Origin: Niveispirillum irakense DSM 11586
GTDB taxonomy: Bacteria; Pseudomonadota; Alphaproteobacteria; Azospirillales; Azospirillaceae
DNA length: 64,000 nucleotides
Assembly (NCBI RefSeq): GCF_000429645.1
Contig: NZ_AUCG01000022.1
Location: 1-64,000 of the forward strand
Reading direction: 5' to 3'
Part shown: piece after piece, positions 1 through 10,194 of the stretch
Numbering within the stretch: position 1 is the first letter of the stretch
Layout: every line of letters begins with the position of its first letter
The notes under the pieces: model-generated
Seen by the model: the letters and a program-made list of their open reading frames with translations, nothing else
The model's database searches: none
Told to the model about the DNA's origin: nothing
Position numbers and translations under genes: made by a program

Positions 1-3000
1 TGCGCCGTGCCGCCATAGGCCAGCGTACCGCCGAGGACGGCGGCGGTTTCACCATTGACGAAACCAGTATAGGTAACGCCGTTGCCGCCGCTATAGGCCA
101 AGCTGTCATAGGTCTTGGTCGCGTTATTGACGGCAACGGTGAGCGCGGTGCGGTCGATGGTCAGTGTGCCACCAATGGCCTGGATGTCATATCCAAACTG
201 GGTCGAATAGAGCCCGACCAATGCCAGATTGGCCGCGTTATAGGTGCCGGCATTAGCGCTGTTCGCGATATAGCTGGCGGTGCCCAAGACCTGTGTGGCG
301 TCATACAGGGTCACACTATAGGTGAGGGTGCCGACACCACTGTTATTGGCAGAGCCGTCATAGCTTTTGCTGGCCGTTCCGCCTGTTATGGACAGTGCGG
401 TCATGAACCTGCGCAGCAGGGGAGCAGTATTGCCATCATAGATGCGCCAGGGTGAGGCGCTGCCGCCATTTGTCGCGACGGTCCAGCCCGCGGTGGTATA
501 GCTGCTTGCCTTTGTCATGTCGGCGGCAGTGAGGCCGGTCACATCCGGAGAAGAGGGGGTGCTGCCGATCCCCGTGGATTGCCCGGTCCCCGCCAGCGCC
601 CAGAAATTATTAGTGAGCAGACCGGAAACCTGATTGCCGAGCAAACCACCGATATTGGTACCGCCACCAGAAACCGTCCCGCTGGCATAGGTCTGAGAGA
701 CGGCACCCTCGTTCCAGCCGATCAACCCCCCGACATTATCGGCGGCGCCGGTCACGGTCCCGCTTGAATAGGCGTTCGTCACGGCGGCACTGCCACCCTG
801 ATTACGTCCCAGAAGCCCGCCGACCATATCGCCATCGCCGACGACAGTCGCGGTGCTAAAAGATTCGGTGACGCTACCCATATTGTCGCCGATCAACCCG
901 CCGGTGACAGTGCCGCGTCCCGTCACGCTGCCCGTGACAGCAACCCCGGCAATGGTTCCGGAATTGGTCCCAGCGGCACCGCCAACATGGGTCCGGCCGA
1001 TAATATTGGTATTGATCAGCCGAATGTCATTCAGACTGCCGCCCGCCGCCAGAACCCCGAACAGGCCGATATTATCCTGGGCCGGGCGATTGATGATAAG
1101 GCCGGTGATGCTGAAACTATTGCCGTTCAGGCCGCCGGAGAACGGGCTGGCATTCGTGCCGATGGGCTGGAAACCGGCCCCGCCATTCCAGGTGCCCGCG
1201 CCAGAGGCATCGATATCATTGGCCAGCTTGAATTGCGAAGTCAGCAAGCCAGCGGACCCCAGCCCCTGCAGCCCGGCCACATCATAGATAAGATAGGGGC
1301 TGATCGTGCTGCCCGCCCCGCTTGCGGCCCGCAGGAAGCTGGTGCCGGCATCCAGTACCAGATCGCTGATCTTGAAAACCGGACGGGCCGCATCCACCTG
1401 CTGCCAGGTTCCCGCCTTTAACTGGAACCGGTTCACCTCAATCATGCTGCTGCTGGTGGAGATATCGCCAGACAGGGTCAGGGTTCCGCCCGTCGCCGTA
1501 ATATTATTGTTGAGAGCAATATTCTTGTTCGCCGTGACAAGGTTAAGGCTGTGCGCGCCGTTCCAGGCCAGCGGCGCGTTGATGGTCATGACGCCGCCGC
1601 TGGCGGTCAATGTCCGGTCGGCGTTGATCGCCAGGGCAGCAGTGCTGTCCAGCACCATGCCCCCGCCTGAGGTAAGATTGGTATCCAGCATCATCCCGCC
1701 CGACCCGGTGGCGGTCAGCCGGACATCGAAGCTGCCCGTCGTCAGGGCATCAAACCCGGTTCGGGACAGGAAATTGATGTCGCCATCGGTATAGCTGCCA
1801 AGGGCTGCCAGATAATTTGTCTGCAAGCCCGTCAACGTGCTGCCAGCCGTCGTCAGGCGGATGACGGAACCGTTTATATCCAGGCCCTGCACACCGTTGA
1901 CACCAGCACTATCGCTGAAACTTGCCCCATCGGTAGCATTGTCATTGATATAGGCAATTGTGCCGCTTGCCGCGAGCGATCCGCCCGGTGCCAGGATATA
2001 GTAATAGCCATTGTCGCCGGTAATGGCGCTGCCCAACGTCACCCCGTTGGACAGGGCCGTGATGGTGACGTTCTGCAGCGCGCTGACGCCGGTTTGATTG
2101 CGGACGATGCCGCTGATCGCCACCGGCGTGGTGGCGTAATTCCAGGTAAAATAGGGATAGAGATTGGTGCCCGTTCCCCAGTTTGTGGAGGAGAAGCCGA
2201 CGGGCAGGGACCCTTGCAGCTGCGCCGTGGTCCGCCCCGTAATGCTGCCGGCAGCCCCGCCACCCTGGCCCAGCGACTGGCCGCTGGTCTGTGTGTCCCA
2301 ATAGGAACTGGTGATGGCGGAACCAACGGCATTGTTATAACCGAGAAACCCGCCAAAACTGGTACTGCCGGTTACCCGGCCGGTGGAATAGGCACTGGTG
2401 ATTGTGCCGTTGATAAAATTAACCCCGACGAGGCCGCCGATATTGGTGGCGGTGCCCGTTCCCGTGACAGAGCCTGTGGCATAGGCGTTGGTGATCGAAC
2501 CTTCATTATGGCCCACCAACCCCCCGACGGGGCCGCCGGCGCCCGTAACATTGCCTGTCGCATAAGAGAGAGAGATGGAGCCGCCATCGTTGCCGGTATA
2601 GCCATTGCCGCCAACCAGCCCGCCGACATAACCATTGCTGGAATTCGTGCCGGTGACATTACCGGTGGCATAGGAGCGAGTGATGGAACCGCCGCTGGCC
2701 AGATAGCCGACCAGCCCGCCGACCTGATATCCATCGCCCGTGACGGCGCCGCTGGCAGAAGAACCGCTGATCGCACCACCGGCGTTGGTCCCGACCAGCC
2801 CCCCGGCATTACTTTCCCCGGCGCTGGTGCTGTTGACGGTCGTACTGGCCGTGGACCCGGTGAGGGCGCCACCCAGCATATAACCGATCAGGGCGCCAAC
2901 ACTGCTGTTGGCACTCACGCTACCGCCGGACAGGTTGATATTGCTGACCGTCGCCCCGTTGGTATAGCCGAACAGGCCGATATAATTGCTGCCAGTGCGG

Positions 3001-5912
3001 TTGACGGTCAGTCCGGTAATCTTATGGTCTTGGCCATTGAAGGTGCCGGTGAACGGGGTGCTGTTATCCCCCAGGGACACGAAGCCGCCTGCTCCCCAGA
3101 TACTGGCATAATTGCCGCTGGCATCGGCAGTGAAGGCTGAAGTCAGGTCAATATCCGCGCCTAATCTGTAACTGGCCGCGAGGTTGAGCCGGGCCAGTTG
3201 CAGGGAGGTCGGGGTATAAATGACCTTGGCATATTCGTTGCGCAGGACCGGCCGGGTCTGGCCGGCGATCATCGTCCAGTAATTGGTGAAATCGAAGCCG
3301 GCATAGGTGGCCTGGGTACGGGCGTTGGCCGTGCTGATCCCCGTACCGCCGCTGGCACTGACCGTCTGACCGGTGGTGTCGATATCCCAATAGGAGTTGG
3401 TGACGGTAATCGCGGTGGCATCCACCGCGCCGATGAGGCCGCCGATCCCGGCCCCCGGCCCCGTGACTTTGCCGCTGGCATAGCTGGTCTGGACATCGCT
3501 GCCCTGTACCGTAGTGCCGATGAGACCACCGATCCCCGTACCCGTTCCCGTTACGGCGCCCGTAGCATAGGCATTGGCGATATTTGCAGCGCGATTGCGG
3601 CCGACCAGTCCGCCAACCTCGCTGCCCCCGCTGACCGCGGCGGTGGAGGAGGAAAGGACAATGTTGCCCTGGTCGCTCCACCCCACCAGTCCGCCGATCA
3701 GGCCACCGGTGGAAGAGACACGACCGGTAACATGGGTGTTGATCAAAGCGGCGCTACTACCGCTGAGACGGGCGACCAGACCGCCGACCGTGCCGAAACC
3801 GGTCACATTGACGTTGGCGACCGTCAGGTCGCGGATGGTCCCCGACATCAGGCCGAACAACCCCACCGTTGCCTCACCCGGACGGTTGATCGTCAGGCCA
3901 TTGATCGTATGGCCCATGCCGGCAAAGATGTTGCTGAACCCGTTGATGGGCGCAAAGCCTTGACCGCCGTTCCAGCCGGCCGTCGGCGCCGCGTCAATAT
4001 CCGCCATCAGCGCGTAATTGCCATTGCTGCTTGTTACAGCCTGAAGCTCTGTCAGATTGCGGACCAGAGTGTAGGCAAGACCATTGATGGTCAGCCCAGC
4101 GGCCGATCCGGTAACAGACAGCCGGGCACCATTGCGCAATTCATAATTCAGAATGGTGTTATAATTCAGTGCCAGTTTTGCATTGGCACCGGTCAGGGAG
4201 ATATCCTGGTTGATATTGATGCCAGCCGCCGCCAGCAGTTTGATATCGGCATTGGCGTTATTATCGACCAACGGTGCATCAATGGTTATGTAGCCGGATG
4301 TCGCGCGTAGCGTGGCGGCGCCATTGGTGGTCAGCGCCCCGGCCAGTGTCAGCGCCTTATTGCTGGTCAGCGCAAAGGAACCGGCCGCCGTGGATGCAGC
4401 CAGATTGCTGATGCTGTTGGTCGTGTTCGACAGGTCAACCGAACCGCCATTGCTCACCGTGGCCTTGATCGTCCCGACCGTGATGGCGGTGCCACCGGCC
4501 TGGGTGATACCACCGGCACCAGCCTCCAGCACCAGGCCGCTGCTCCCGTTGCTGCCGTTGATATCGGCATTGAAGATGATGCCGCCGGTCGTGGCATCTG
4601 CCTTCAATGTCAGCGTATTGGCTTGGTTCCAGCTTACAGCCGAATTGACGGTGATGTTGCCTGCCTCCGATCCGGCGCCAACGGTGGAGATGGTGACACT
4701 GGTGGAGTTCAGATAGGTGCTGATTTTGCTGCTGTCGATGGTGGCGCCAGTGCCGGTGGGGGTCAGAACAAAGGGATTGCCTGACGTATTCTCGCTTATG
4801 CCATTCTGCGTCGTGTTGGTGATGACCACATCATAAGGGTCGATCAGCCACTCACCAGACTTGCCACCGTCGACTGCCAGCGTCGACACTTCAAGGTCGT
4901 CCGCGAGGGTGACGGTGGCAGCCGAGGTCTCGATGAAGCCGCCATCGCCACCATTGGGGGCGGCAGCCGTCATGCTGCCACCGGCCTTCACCTGGCCGCC
5001 TTCCATGTCTGCCAGCAGCAGGATGCGGCCCGTCTCGGTGCCCATCGTGTTGGCTTCCAGCGTGCCGGTATTGGACACGACAGAGGAAATGGCGGCGTTC
5101 GCCGCTTCCGCCCGCAAGAGGATACGGCCGCCATCGGCGGCGATCAGGCCGCCATTTTCCACCAGGGTCGCGGTGGTTGCGCCATCGACCTCAATCTTCA
5201 GGTGACCATTGGCACCGGCATCCAGCAGCATTGTGGCGCCGGCTGCCAGGACGGCATCGCCGCCATCGGCGCGGATGCTGCCCTTGTTGGAAACGACCGT
5301 GCCGCCGATCAGCACGACGGCTCCACCATCCCGAGCCGTAATCTCCCCCTCGTTCACCACCAATCCGGTGGCGCCATCGCTGACGAAACGGTCGGTGCCG
5401 GCCAGGAAGTCCTGATCGGAAATCCCTGCGGTGGAGGCCACCAGCCCGCCGACGTCAACGCGGGCGCCCTTGCTGAAAAGGACGCCGTTGGGATTGATGA
5501 TATAGACTTTGCCATTGGCGTTGACCGTGCCGGCAATCGTGCTGCCATTACCCCCGGTGACCCGGTTCAGGGTGACGGATGCTGCATCAGGCTGGCGAAA
5601 GGTGACACTGGCATCACTCCCGACATCAAAACTCTGCCAATTCACGATGCCGCGGGCCGTTGCCTGATCAATCACCATGGCATTGCCGCTGGTCCCGATC
5701 GTGATCTGTCCGCTGGCGACCTGCCCCCCCGAAGGCAGCGCGCCAGGATCTGCCGCCTGCGCGGCCCCAAACGGTGCCAGCAGGGCAAGGGCCGATACGG
5801 CCGTTACAGCCATGCCGCGCCCGCGTGCCCGTTCGGGCGCCACTGTCCAGCGGCCCTTGGCCCGGTTCCAGATCAGACGATAGGCCCTGTTGGTGCCGCC
5901 ATGGTTGAACAT
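1..5912 (-). CDS. Two-partner secretion exoprotein (TpsA, filamentous haemagglutinin-like) with GLUG repeats, 3' end outside window
   Basis: The frame is open from ATG 5912 to the window edge, giving more than 1,970 residues without a stop, so the C-terminus is missing. It starts with an extended signal peptide region (AYRLIWNRAKGRWTVAPE, residues 10-27) and a hydrophobic segment ending AAQA near residue 53. A haemagglutination-activity (TPS) domain follows, with the diagnostic NPNG at residues 140-143 (IINPNGVLF). The rest is low-complexity beta-helix with many GLUG-type units (for example VGGLVGRN, IGGLVGVN, NIGLFG), a bacterial Ig-like segment and a YDG/MBG-type segment near the edge (KTYDSLAYSGG). 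It should be secreted by the TpsB encoded 14 bp upstream and act as a surface adhesin or matrix protein. An AGGGG ribosome site lies about 9 bases before the ATG. Family assignment is firm; the ligand is unknown. Confidence 0.9.
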   Translation of the reverse strand, partial: MFNHGGTNRAYRLIWNRAKGRWTVAPERARGRGMAVTAVSALALLAPFGAAQAADPGALPSGGQVASGQITIGTSGNAMVIDQATARGIVNWQSFDVGSDASVTFRQPDAASVTLNRVTGGNGSTIAGTVNANGKVYIINPNGVLFSKGARVDVGGLVASTAGISDQDFLAGTDRFVSDGATGLVVNEGEITARDGGAVVLIGGTVVSNKGSIRADGGDAVLAAGATMLLDAGANGHLKIEVDGATTATLVENGGLIAADGGRILLRAEAANAAISSVVSNTGTLEANTMGTETGRILLLADMEGGQVKAGGSMTAAAPNGGDGGFIETSAATVTLADDLEVSTLAVDGGKSGEWLIDPYDVVITNTTQNGISENTSGNPFVLTPTGTGATIDSSKISTYLNSTSVTISTVGAGSEAGNITVNSAVSWNQANTLTLKADATTGGIIFNADINGSNGSSGLVLEAGAGGITQAGGTAITVGTIKATVSNGGSVDLSNTTNSISNLAASTAAGSFALTSNKALTLAGALTTNGAATLRATSGYITIDAPLVDNNANADIKLLAAAGININQDISLTGANAKLALNYNTILNYELRNGARLSVTGSAAGLTINGLAYTLVRNLTELQAVTSSNGNYALMADIDAAPTAGWNGGQGFAPINGFSNIFAGMGHTINGLTINRPGEATVGLFGLMSGTIRDLTVANVNVTGFGTVGGLVARLSGSSAALINTHVTGRVSSTGGLIGGLVGWSDQGNIVLSSSTAAVSGGSEVGGLVGRNRAANIANAYATGAVTGTGTGIGGLIGTTVQGSDVQTSYASGKVTGPGAGIGGLIGAVDATAITVTNSYWDIDTTGQTVSASGGTGISTANARTQATYAGFDFTNYWTMIAGQTRPVLRNEYAKVIYTPTSLQLARLNLAASYRLGADIDLTSAFTADASGNYASIWGAGGFVSLGDNSTPFTGTFNGQDHKITGLTVNRTGSNYIGLFGYTNGATVSNINLSGGSVSANSSVGALIGYMLGGALTGSTASTTVNSTSAGESNAGGLVGTNAGGAISGSSASGAVTGDGYQVGGLVGYLASGGSITRSYATGNVTGTNSSNGYVGGLVGGNGYTGNDGGSISLSYATGNVTGAGGPVGGLVGHNEGSITNAYATGSVTGTGTATNIGGLVGVNFINGTITSAYSTGRVTGSTSFGGFLGYNNAVGSAITSSYWDTQTSGQSLGQGGGAAGSITGRTTAQLQGSLPVGFSSTNWGTGTNLYPYFTWNYATTPVAISGIVRNQTGVSALQNVTITALSNGVTLGSAITGDNGYYYILAPGGSLAASGTIAYINDNATDGASFSDSAGVNGVQGLDINGSVIRLTTAGSTLTGLQTNYLAALGSYTDGDINFLSRTGFDALTTGSFDVRLTATGSGGMMLDTNLTSGGGMVLDSTAALAINADRTLTASGGVMTINAPLAWNGAHSLNLVTANKNIALNNNITATGGTLTLSGDISTSSSMIEVNRFQLKAGTWQQVDAARPVFKISDLVLDAGTSFLRAASGAGSTISPYLIYDVAGLQGLGSAGLLTSQFKLANDIDASGAGTWNGGAGFQPIGTNASPFSGGLNGNSFSITGLIINRPAQDNIGLFGVLAAGGSLNDIRLINTNIIGRTHVGGAAGTNSGTIAGVAVTGSVTGRGTVTGGLIGDNMGSVTESFSTATVVGDGDMVGGLLGRNQGGSAAVTNAYSSGTVTGAADNVGGLIGWNEGAVSQTYASGTVSGGGTNIGGLLGNQVSGLLTNNFWALAGTGQSTGIGSTPSSPDVTGLTAADMTKASSYTTAGWTVATNGGSASPWRIYDGNTAPLLRRFMTALSITGGTASKSYDGSANNSGVGTLTYSVTLYDATQVLGTASYIANSANAGTYNAANLALVGLYSTQFGYDIQAIGGTLTIDRTALTVAVNNATKTYDSLAYSGGNGVTYTGFVNGETAAVLGGTLAYGGTA

Positions 5913-5926
5913 CGCCTAACCCCTGA

Positions 5927-7702
5927 TCAGAATTGCACGCTTGCGGAAAACCAGATCCGTGGATCGGACTTGCTGCCATCCTGGTTGAAACCGGACGGCG
6001 CGCCCTTGTTGGCCCCAAATGGGGCGGCCGCCACCAGACGGAGCCCCAGGCCATTCCCCATCACATAGCCGGCACCGACGCCGGCACCAAACAGGGGGTA
6101 ACTGTTGGTATCATTGCTGCGGGCATTCCACCCGGTCCAGGGAACGGCATGGCGCCGCACCAGACCGGCATCAACAAAGCCGAAAAGATCCAGCCCCTGC
6201 GCCCAGCCGGCAGCGACCGGATAATGCAGTTCCAGGTTGGCCAGCAGCCCGCTGTCGCCGGAAGCTTCATTGACCGGGTACGCGCGCACACCGGCAGGGC
6301 CGCCGAGGGAGAATTGCTCGGAACTGTCCAGGTTCCGCCGGCTCCATTGGCCGGCCAGTAAGGCACGCAGGAACAGGGCGCGACCGACCGCCTGATCACG
6401 CTGCAATTCCCCGTAAAGCTTGGCGAAGGGGCCGTCCGTGCGTGCCGTGGCAACATCAAAGGCCGCATCGACCGCCAGACCGGAGAGATCCAGTTTACCG
6501 GCTGTCATGGCGAAGCTGTACCGGAGCATGCCGCCGCCGCCCCAGCCATCACTGCGGTTGCCTTCCAGGCTGATCGTACCCTTGTCCAGGCTTTTACGAT
6601 GCAGTGCCTGTCCCAAGGCATCATCATCGTAGCGGCTATGTTCATAGGCCAGCCGGGTGCGGAGTGTATGCCGCTCCGCCCTCAGGATGGGATAGGAGAG
6701 ATCCGCCCGCTGGGTGATCGCCGTACCTTCGGCGTCCAGCGCCTTGAAAGCGCCGACCAGATCATAATTCAGTCCGGTCAGCGAAAGACTGGCACGCAGC
6801 CCATCAACGCCCAATGGGAAATCCAGGCCAACCTGCCCGTAATTCAACCCCTCCGAGGCCAGCCCAAGCAGGGAAAGACGGTCCCCATAGCCGGTCAGCC
6901 CGTTCAGGGACAGCCCCGCTGTGCCGCGATACCGGCCAGAGGCGCGGGAACCGCCATTATCCCCATTGGCAAAGGCGCTCAGTAAGGGCGTGTCGCGTAT
7001 TTCCAAAGCCAAGTCGCTGGTGCCGGTTTCATCACCCGCTTTCAGAATGCCGTCGACGGAAACACCGGGCAGATCATTTGCCAGCAACAGGCCACGTTCC
7101 AGATCATCAAGGGAGTAGGGGGCGCCGGGTCGCAGCCGCGATGACGCAACCCCGGTTACAAAATCACTATCAGCCCGGTTCGGGCCCGGCTGTTGGATCA
7201 CCTTGCCGAAACGTCCTTCCACGATCCGTATGCGAACGATGCCTTCGCTAGCATCCTGGGCAGGCAAATAAACCCGGGCGAAATAGCCGCGCTGGCGGTA
7301 GGCCTCGCTGATAGTCAGGGTCAGACGTTGAAGATCATTGATGTTCAGTTCCTGACCGACCTTTTCACGTAAAAGGCTCTGCAGTTCCGCTTCCGGTATC
7401 AAAGCGGCCCCGTCCAGGATGAAGCCCCTGACCAATACGCGCGGCCCCTGTTCCTGGGGGCGGACCTGTGGCTGCGATAGAGGCGGGCGCTGCTGTTCAA
7501 GCCGGAACTCCGGTATCCCTTCACGTAACTGTCGTTGCAGGCTACCGGCGTCAGGAACAACCTGTGCCATAGCGGGGAGGGACGTCAAAGCGGTTGCGGC
7601 CAAGGCCAAACCCAGTAAGCGCCGCGCCAGATGACCCTTTTCCTTGGACTGATGGTAACGGCCCCCACGCCCCGGACGCTGCCGAGCACACCCCATCGAC
7701 AT
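5927..7702 (-). CDS. TpsB outer-membrane transporter (ShlB/FhaC/HecB family)
   Basis: Outer-membrane beta-barrel that translocates its TpsA partner. A signal segment (RRLLGLALAATALTSLPAMA) is followed by a POTRA domain (about residues 80-160, starting VLVRGFILDGAALIPEAEL) and a long barrel. The barrel contains the L6-loop region LGGPAGVRAYPVNEASGD, with VRAYP where FhaC-type proteins have VRGY, and ends in a terminal aromatic (SASVQF). At about 590 residues it is normal for the family. ATG 7702 is chosen because GAGGGG lies 7 bases upstream; an in-frame GTG at 7741 is possible. It is followed after 14 bp by the TpsA gene, so the two are very likely cotranscribed. Confidence 0.93.
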   Translation of the reverse strand: MSMGCARQRPGRGGRYHQSKEKGHLARRLLGLALAATALTSLPAMAQVVPDAGSLQRQLREGIPEFRLEQQRPPLSQPQVRPQEQGPRVLVRGFILDGAALIPEAELQSLLREKVGQELNINDLQRLTLTISEAYRQRGYFARVYLPAQDASEGIVRIRIVEGRFGKVIQQPGPNRADSDFVTGVASSRLRPGAPYSLDDLERGLLLANDLPGVSVDGILKAGDETGTSDLALEIRDTPLLSAFANGDNGGSRASGRYRGTAGLSLNGLTGYGDRLSLLGLASEGLNYGQVGLDFPLGVDGLRASLSLTGLNYDLVGAFKALDAEGTAITQRADLSYPILRAERHTLRTRLAYEHSRYDDDALGQALHRKSLDKGTISLEGNRSDGWGGGGMLRYSFAMTAGKLDLSGLAVDAAFDVATARTDGPFAKLYGELQRDQAVGRALFLRALLAGQWSRRNLDSSEQFSLGGPAGVRAYPVNEASGDSGLLANLELHYPVAAGWAQGLDLFGFVDAGLVRRHAVPWTGWNARSNDTNSYPLFGAGVGAGYVMGNGLGLRLVAAAPFGANKGAPSGFNQDGSKSDPRIWFSASVQF

Positions 7703-8383
7703 CAAGAAACCCCTCATCCCGACACCCTGATACGGCTTCACGCCGTTTCCTGGCGGGAGAAATACAATACTGATAATATCTGGAACAGATTCTTTTGATC
7801 TGAGTCTGAGGTTTTTGGTAAAAAAATACTATGAATTTATATTCTATTGCCTATTTGGCCTGAAGAATTATGCCTTTCGTGTGTGTGCCAGTGGCGACAT
7901 TTTCCTCTTTATCTAATTATAAAACGCTGGGCTGATACATACCCTATTAGTATTTGCATTGATATAATTTCCATAACACATCTTCTCAATCTAAAATCTG
8001 TGGGGCGATGTGTAAATGCCATGATGTGTAAATGCCATATAGAAATGTCACGCCTCTGCCGGACAGAAATGTCACCCAGCGGCAGATCACGGAATCCAGG
8101 CCGACCGGTACGATCACGTCACATTACGACATGGCCGCATCGTTGGGGCAATCGCTGCGCGCCTTCTCCCCAGAACGTAACAGAATGCCCGCTCCCGTGT
8201 CTGATTACCCTACGTAAAACGTACTTTCGTGTGGTGCCCCCCTAACGTCCGAAGCTGCTTAATTTGGACAGAAAGTCTTTATTTCCCCCGCCTGAAACAG
8301 AAAACCTGTGTTCCTCAGGGGTTTTGCCGCCCGCCCTCAACCCTTTGACCGTCTTGGCAGGAGGATCGGGTAGCCTCCTCTCT
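7703..8383. other. Intergenic region, AT-rich then GC-rich, with short direct repeats
   Basis: I see no convincing gene here. Bases 7760-8010 are markedly AT-rich and probably contain the promoter of the TpsB/TpsA operon. Bases 8007-8075 hold tandem and direct repeats described separately. The open frame at 7847-8245 has no recognisable protein features and no good ribosome site. Nothing resembling a strong terminator was found behind the DCC gene, only a weak GGAGG/CCTCC pairing near 8360-8378. Confidence 0.5.
8007..8038. repeat. Perfect 16-bp tandem duplication
   Basis: The 16-mer GATGTGTAAATGCCAT occurs twice back to back (8007-8022 and 8023-8038). Just downstream AGAAATGTCAC occurs twice (8041-8051 and 8065-8075) with a 24-base period, and a partial third GGACAGAAA lies near 8266. 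The pattern could be a terminal-repeat remnant of an insertion sequence or binding sites for a regulator; neither can be proved from the sequence. Confidence 0.6.
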
Positions 8384-8830
8384 TCAACTGACAAAACGCT
8401 GCGACTGGCCAGGTGTTGGCACCAGGCACAACTCTCGCTTGCCGAACAGACGATAGCGATTGTCCGCAAGCCGATTATAAAGCCAATCCGTCAGCTTTGT
8501 CGGCAGAAGCTGGAACAGCCGCACCCACGACCAGGGCGCCCGTAATCGTCGGGCCAGACGGAATGCCGCCACCGAACGCAAGGAAGCCACACCCTCATCA
8601 ATATAGACGAAGCTATTGGTCAGATCCGGCATACCGATGGCCTCTAATACCCGCCTGCCCGTCGGCGATTGTACAGCCACAAAAAGGATTTCATGGTCTT
8701 CCTCCGTCGCCAGGATGAAGCGGACCGACCCGTTACATAGGTTGCACACCCCATCGAACAGGCAGGTCGGCCCGAGCAACAACCGCTCCAGAACGGCGGG
8801 ATCGGGCGTGTTATCATTCAGATCACTCAT
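8384..8830 (-). CDS. DCC-family thiol-disulfide oxidoreductase-like protein (DUF393)
   Basis: The 148-residue protein has the family signature LFDGVCNLCNG near its N-terminus, giving the DxxCxxC motif that names the DCC family. The rest (FVAVQSPTGRR, LRSVAAFRLARRL, LADNRYRLFGKR) also fits YuxK/DUF393 proteins, which have a thioredoxin-like fold and mostly unknown targets. Its ATG overlaps the stop of the sigma-54 activator by 4 bp, so it is the last gene of the kinase-regulator operon and probably translationally coupled. A role as accessory redox protein of that system is inference only. Confidence 0.85.
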   Translation of the reverse strand: MSDLNDNTPDPAVLERLLLGPTCLFDGVCNLCNGSVRFILATEEDHEILFVAVQSPTGRRVLEAIGMPDLTNSFVYIDEGVASLRSVAAFRLARRLRAPWSWVRLFQLLPTKLTDWLYNRLADNRYRLFGKRELCLVPTPGQSQRFVS

Positions 8831-10194
8831 CGCAGTCCCATCCTGTCCATCTTCTTCAAAAGTCCCACGCGGGAGAGGCCCAGGAGTCTGGCCGCATGGG
8901 TGTGGTTATGCCCAACCTCATCCAGAGCCTGGGTAATCAATCGATGTTCCAGTATTGCTACCTCCTGCTCCAGCGTTCGGCGGCCGGTCGCGGCGACGTC
9001 GATAGCCGGCACCGCCATCCCTTCACCCGCTGCAAAAGCCAAATCCGCCGTGTCGAGCAACCGTTCTCCCGCCTGCTCCGGCCCCGCCAGGGCAGCGGCG
9101 CATTCCACCAAGGCCCGCAACTCGCGGACATTACCGCGCCAGTCACGGCCGCCCAGCCAGTCCAGCGCGTCGGCGGTGAAACCGGCCCCCCCACCCGTTG
9201 CCCGGCGCAGGAACAAGGTGGCCAGCACAGGCACGTCTTCCGGCCGTTCCGACAGGGATGGGGTACGCAACACCATGCCCTTCAGCCGATAATAGAGATC
9301 CTCGCGGAAGGTGCCCTCCCCCACCATCGCTTCCAGATCACGATGGGTGGCCGCGACGGTGCGGACATCGGCCTTGCGCATCTCCCGCCCACCCACCGGC
9401 TGATAGGTGCCTTCCTGCAGGAAGCGCAGCAGCTTCACCTGCATGGGTGCAGGCATCTCCCCCACCTCATCCAGGAACAGGGTACCGCGATGGGCGGTTT
9501 CGACCAGACCCGGCCGGTCGGCGTGGGCACCGGTGAAGCTGCCTTTCAGGTGGCCGAACAGTTCGCTTTCCAGCAATTCAGCGGGAATGGCGCCGCAATG
9601 GACGGTGACAAAGGGCTGGTCGCGCCGCGGCCCGCCATCGTGCAGGGCGCGGGCCACCAGTTCCTTGCCGGTACCGCTGGGGCCCAACACCAGGACCGGG
9701 ATCTGCGTTGGCGCGATACGGCGCACCAGATCACGCAGGCGGGTCAGGGCAGGACTGGTCCCGACGATCCCCAGATCATCGGTCACCCCGGCCACCGCGC
9801 GCAGGCGCCGCAGTTCCGCCACTAATCTCCCGCGCTCCAGCCCCCGGGCGACCACGACGCGCAGCAGGTCGGGGTCCAACGGCTTGCCCAGAAAATCCCA
9901 GGCGCCGCGTTCCACCGCCTTCAGGGCAAGCGCATGGTCGGCATGGCCGGTGATCACCACCACGGGGGCCGGCGCGAAACCGGATATCAGCTCCAGTCCC
10001 GCCACGGGGTCATGGTGCGGCGGCATTGACAGGTCCAGCAGGACCAGATCGGCCGGCTGCCGACGGAACGCGGCTTGGGCCGCCTCCCCGTCACCCGCCA
10101 CCTCCACCTCATGGCCGGCAGCGCGCAGCCAGGCGGCGCCCAGGCGCTGGAACGCCGGCTCGTCATCGACCAGCAGGATGCGCGACGGGTTCAT
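8827..10194 (-). CDS. Sigma-54-dependent response regulator (NtrC family)
   Basis: Three domains are visible in 455 residues: an N-terminal receiver (LLVDDE, phosphoacceptor Asp in LVLLDLSMP near residue 55), a central AAA+ domain (Walker A GPSGTGKE, Walker B GTLFLDEVGE) and a C-terminal Fis-type helix-turn-helix (HNHTHAARLLGLSRVGLLKK). The sigma-54 contact loop reads GSFTGA instead of the usual GAFTGA, a conservative change known in other activators. The gene overlaps its kinase by 4 bp upstream and the DCC gene by 4 bp downstream. It is reminiscent of PrsR-type regulators, but no exosortase/PEP-CTERM genes are seen nearby. A candidate target is the sigma-54-like promoter at 12130-12145. Confidence 0.95.
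   Translation of the reverse strand: MNPSRILLVDDEPAFQRLGAAWLRAAGHEVEVAGDGEAAQAAFRRQPADLVLLDLSMPPHHDPVAGLELISGFAPAPVVVITGHADHALALKAVERGAWDFLGKPLDPDLLRVVVARGLERGRLVAELRRLRAVAGVTDDLGIVGTSPALTRLRDLVRRIAPTQIPVLVLGPSGTGKELVARALHDGGPRRDQPFVTVHCGAIPAELLESELFGHLKGSFTGAHADRPGLVETAHRGTLFLDEVGEMPAPMQVKLLRFLQEGTYQPVGGREMRKADVRTVAATHRDLEAMVGEGTFREDLYYRLKGMVLRTPSLSERPEDVPVLATLFLRRATGGGAGFTADALDWLGGRDWRGNVRELRALVECAAALAGPEQAGERLLDTADLAFAAGEGMAVPAIDVAATGRRTLEQEVAILEHRLITQALDEVGHNHTHAARLLGLSRVGLLKKMDRMGLR

Noticed and set aside
2094-4310. Long plus-strand open frames (348 and 370 codons)
   Set aside because: They lie opposite the TpsA gene; repetitive Gly/Ala/Asp-rich translations are products of the GLUG-coding repeats read in reverse, with no family features.
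7847-8245. 132-codon plus-strand frame in the intergenic region
   Set aside because: No ribosome site or recognisable domain, and it spans the tandem repeats.
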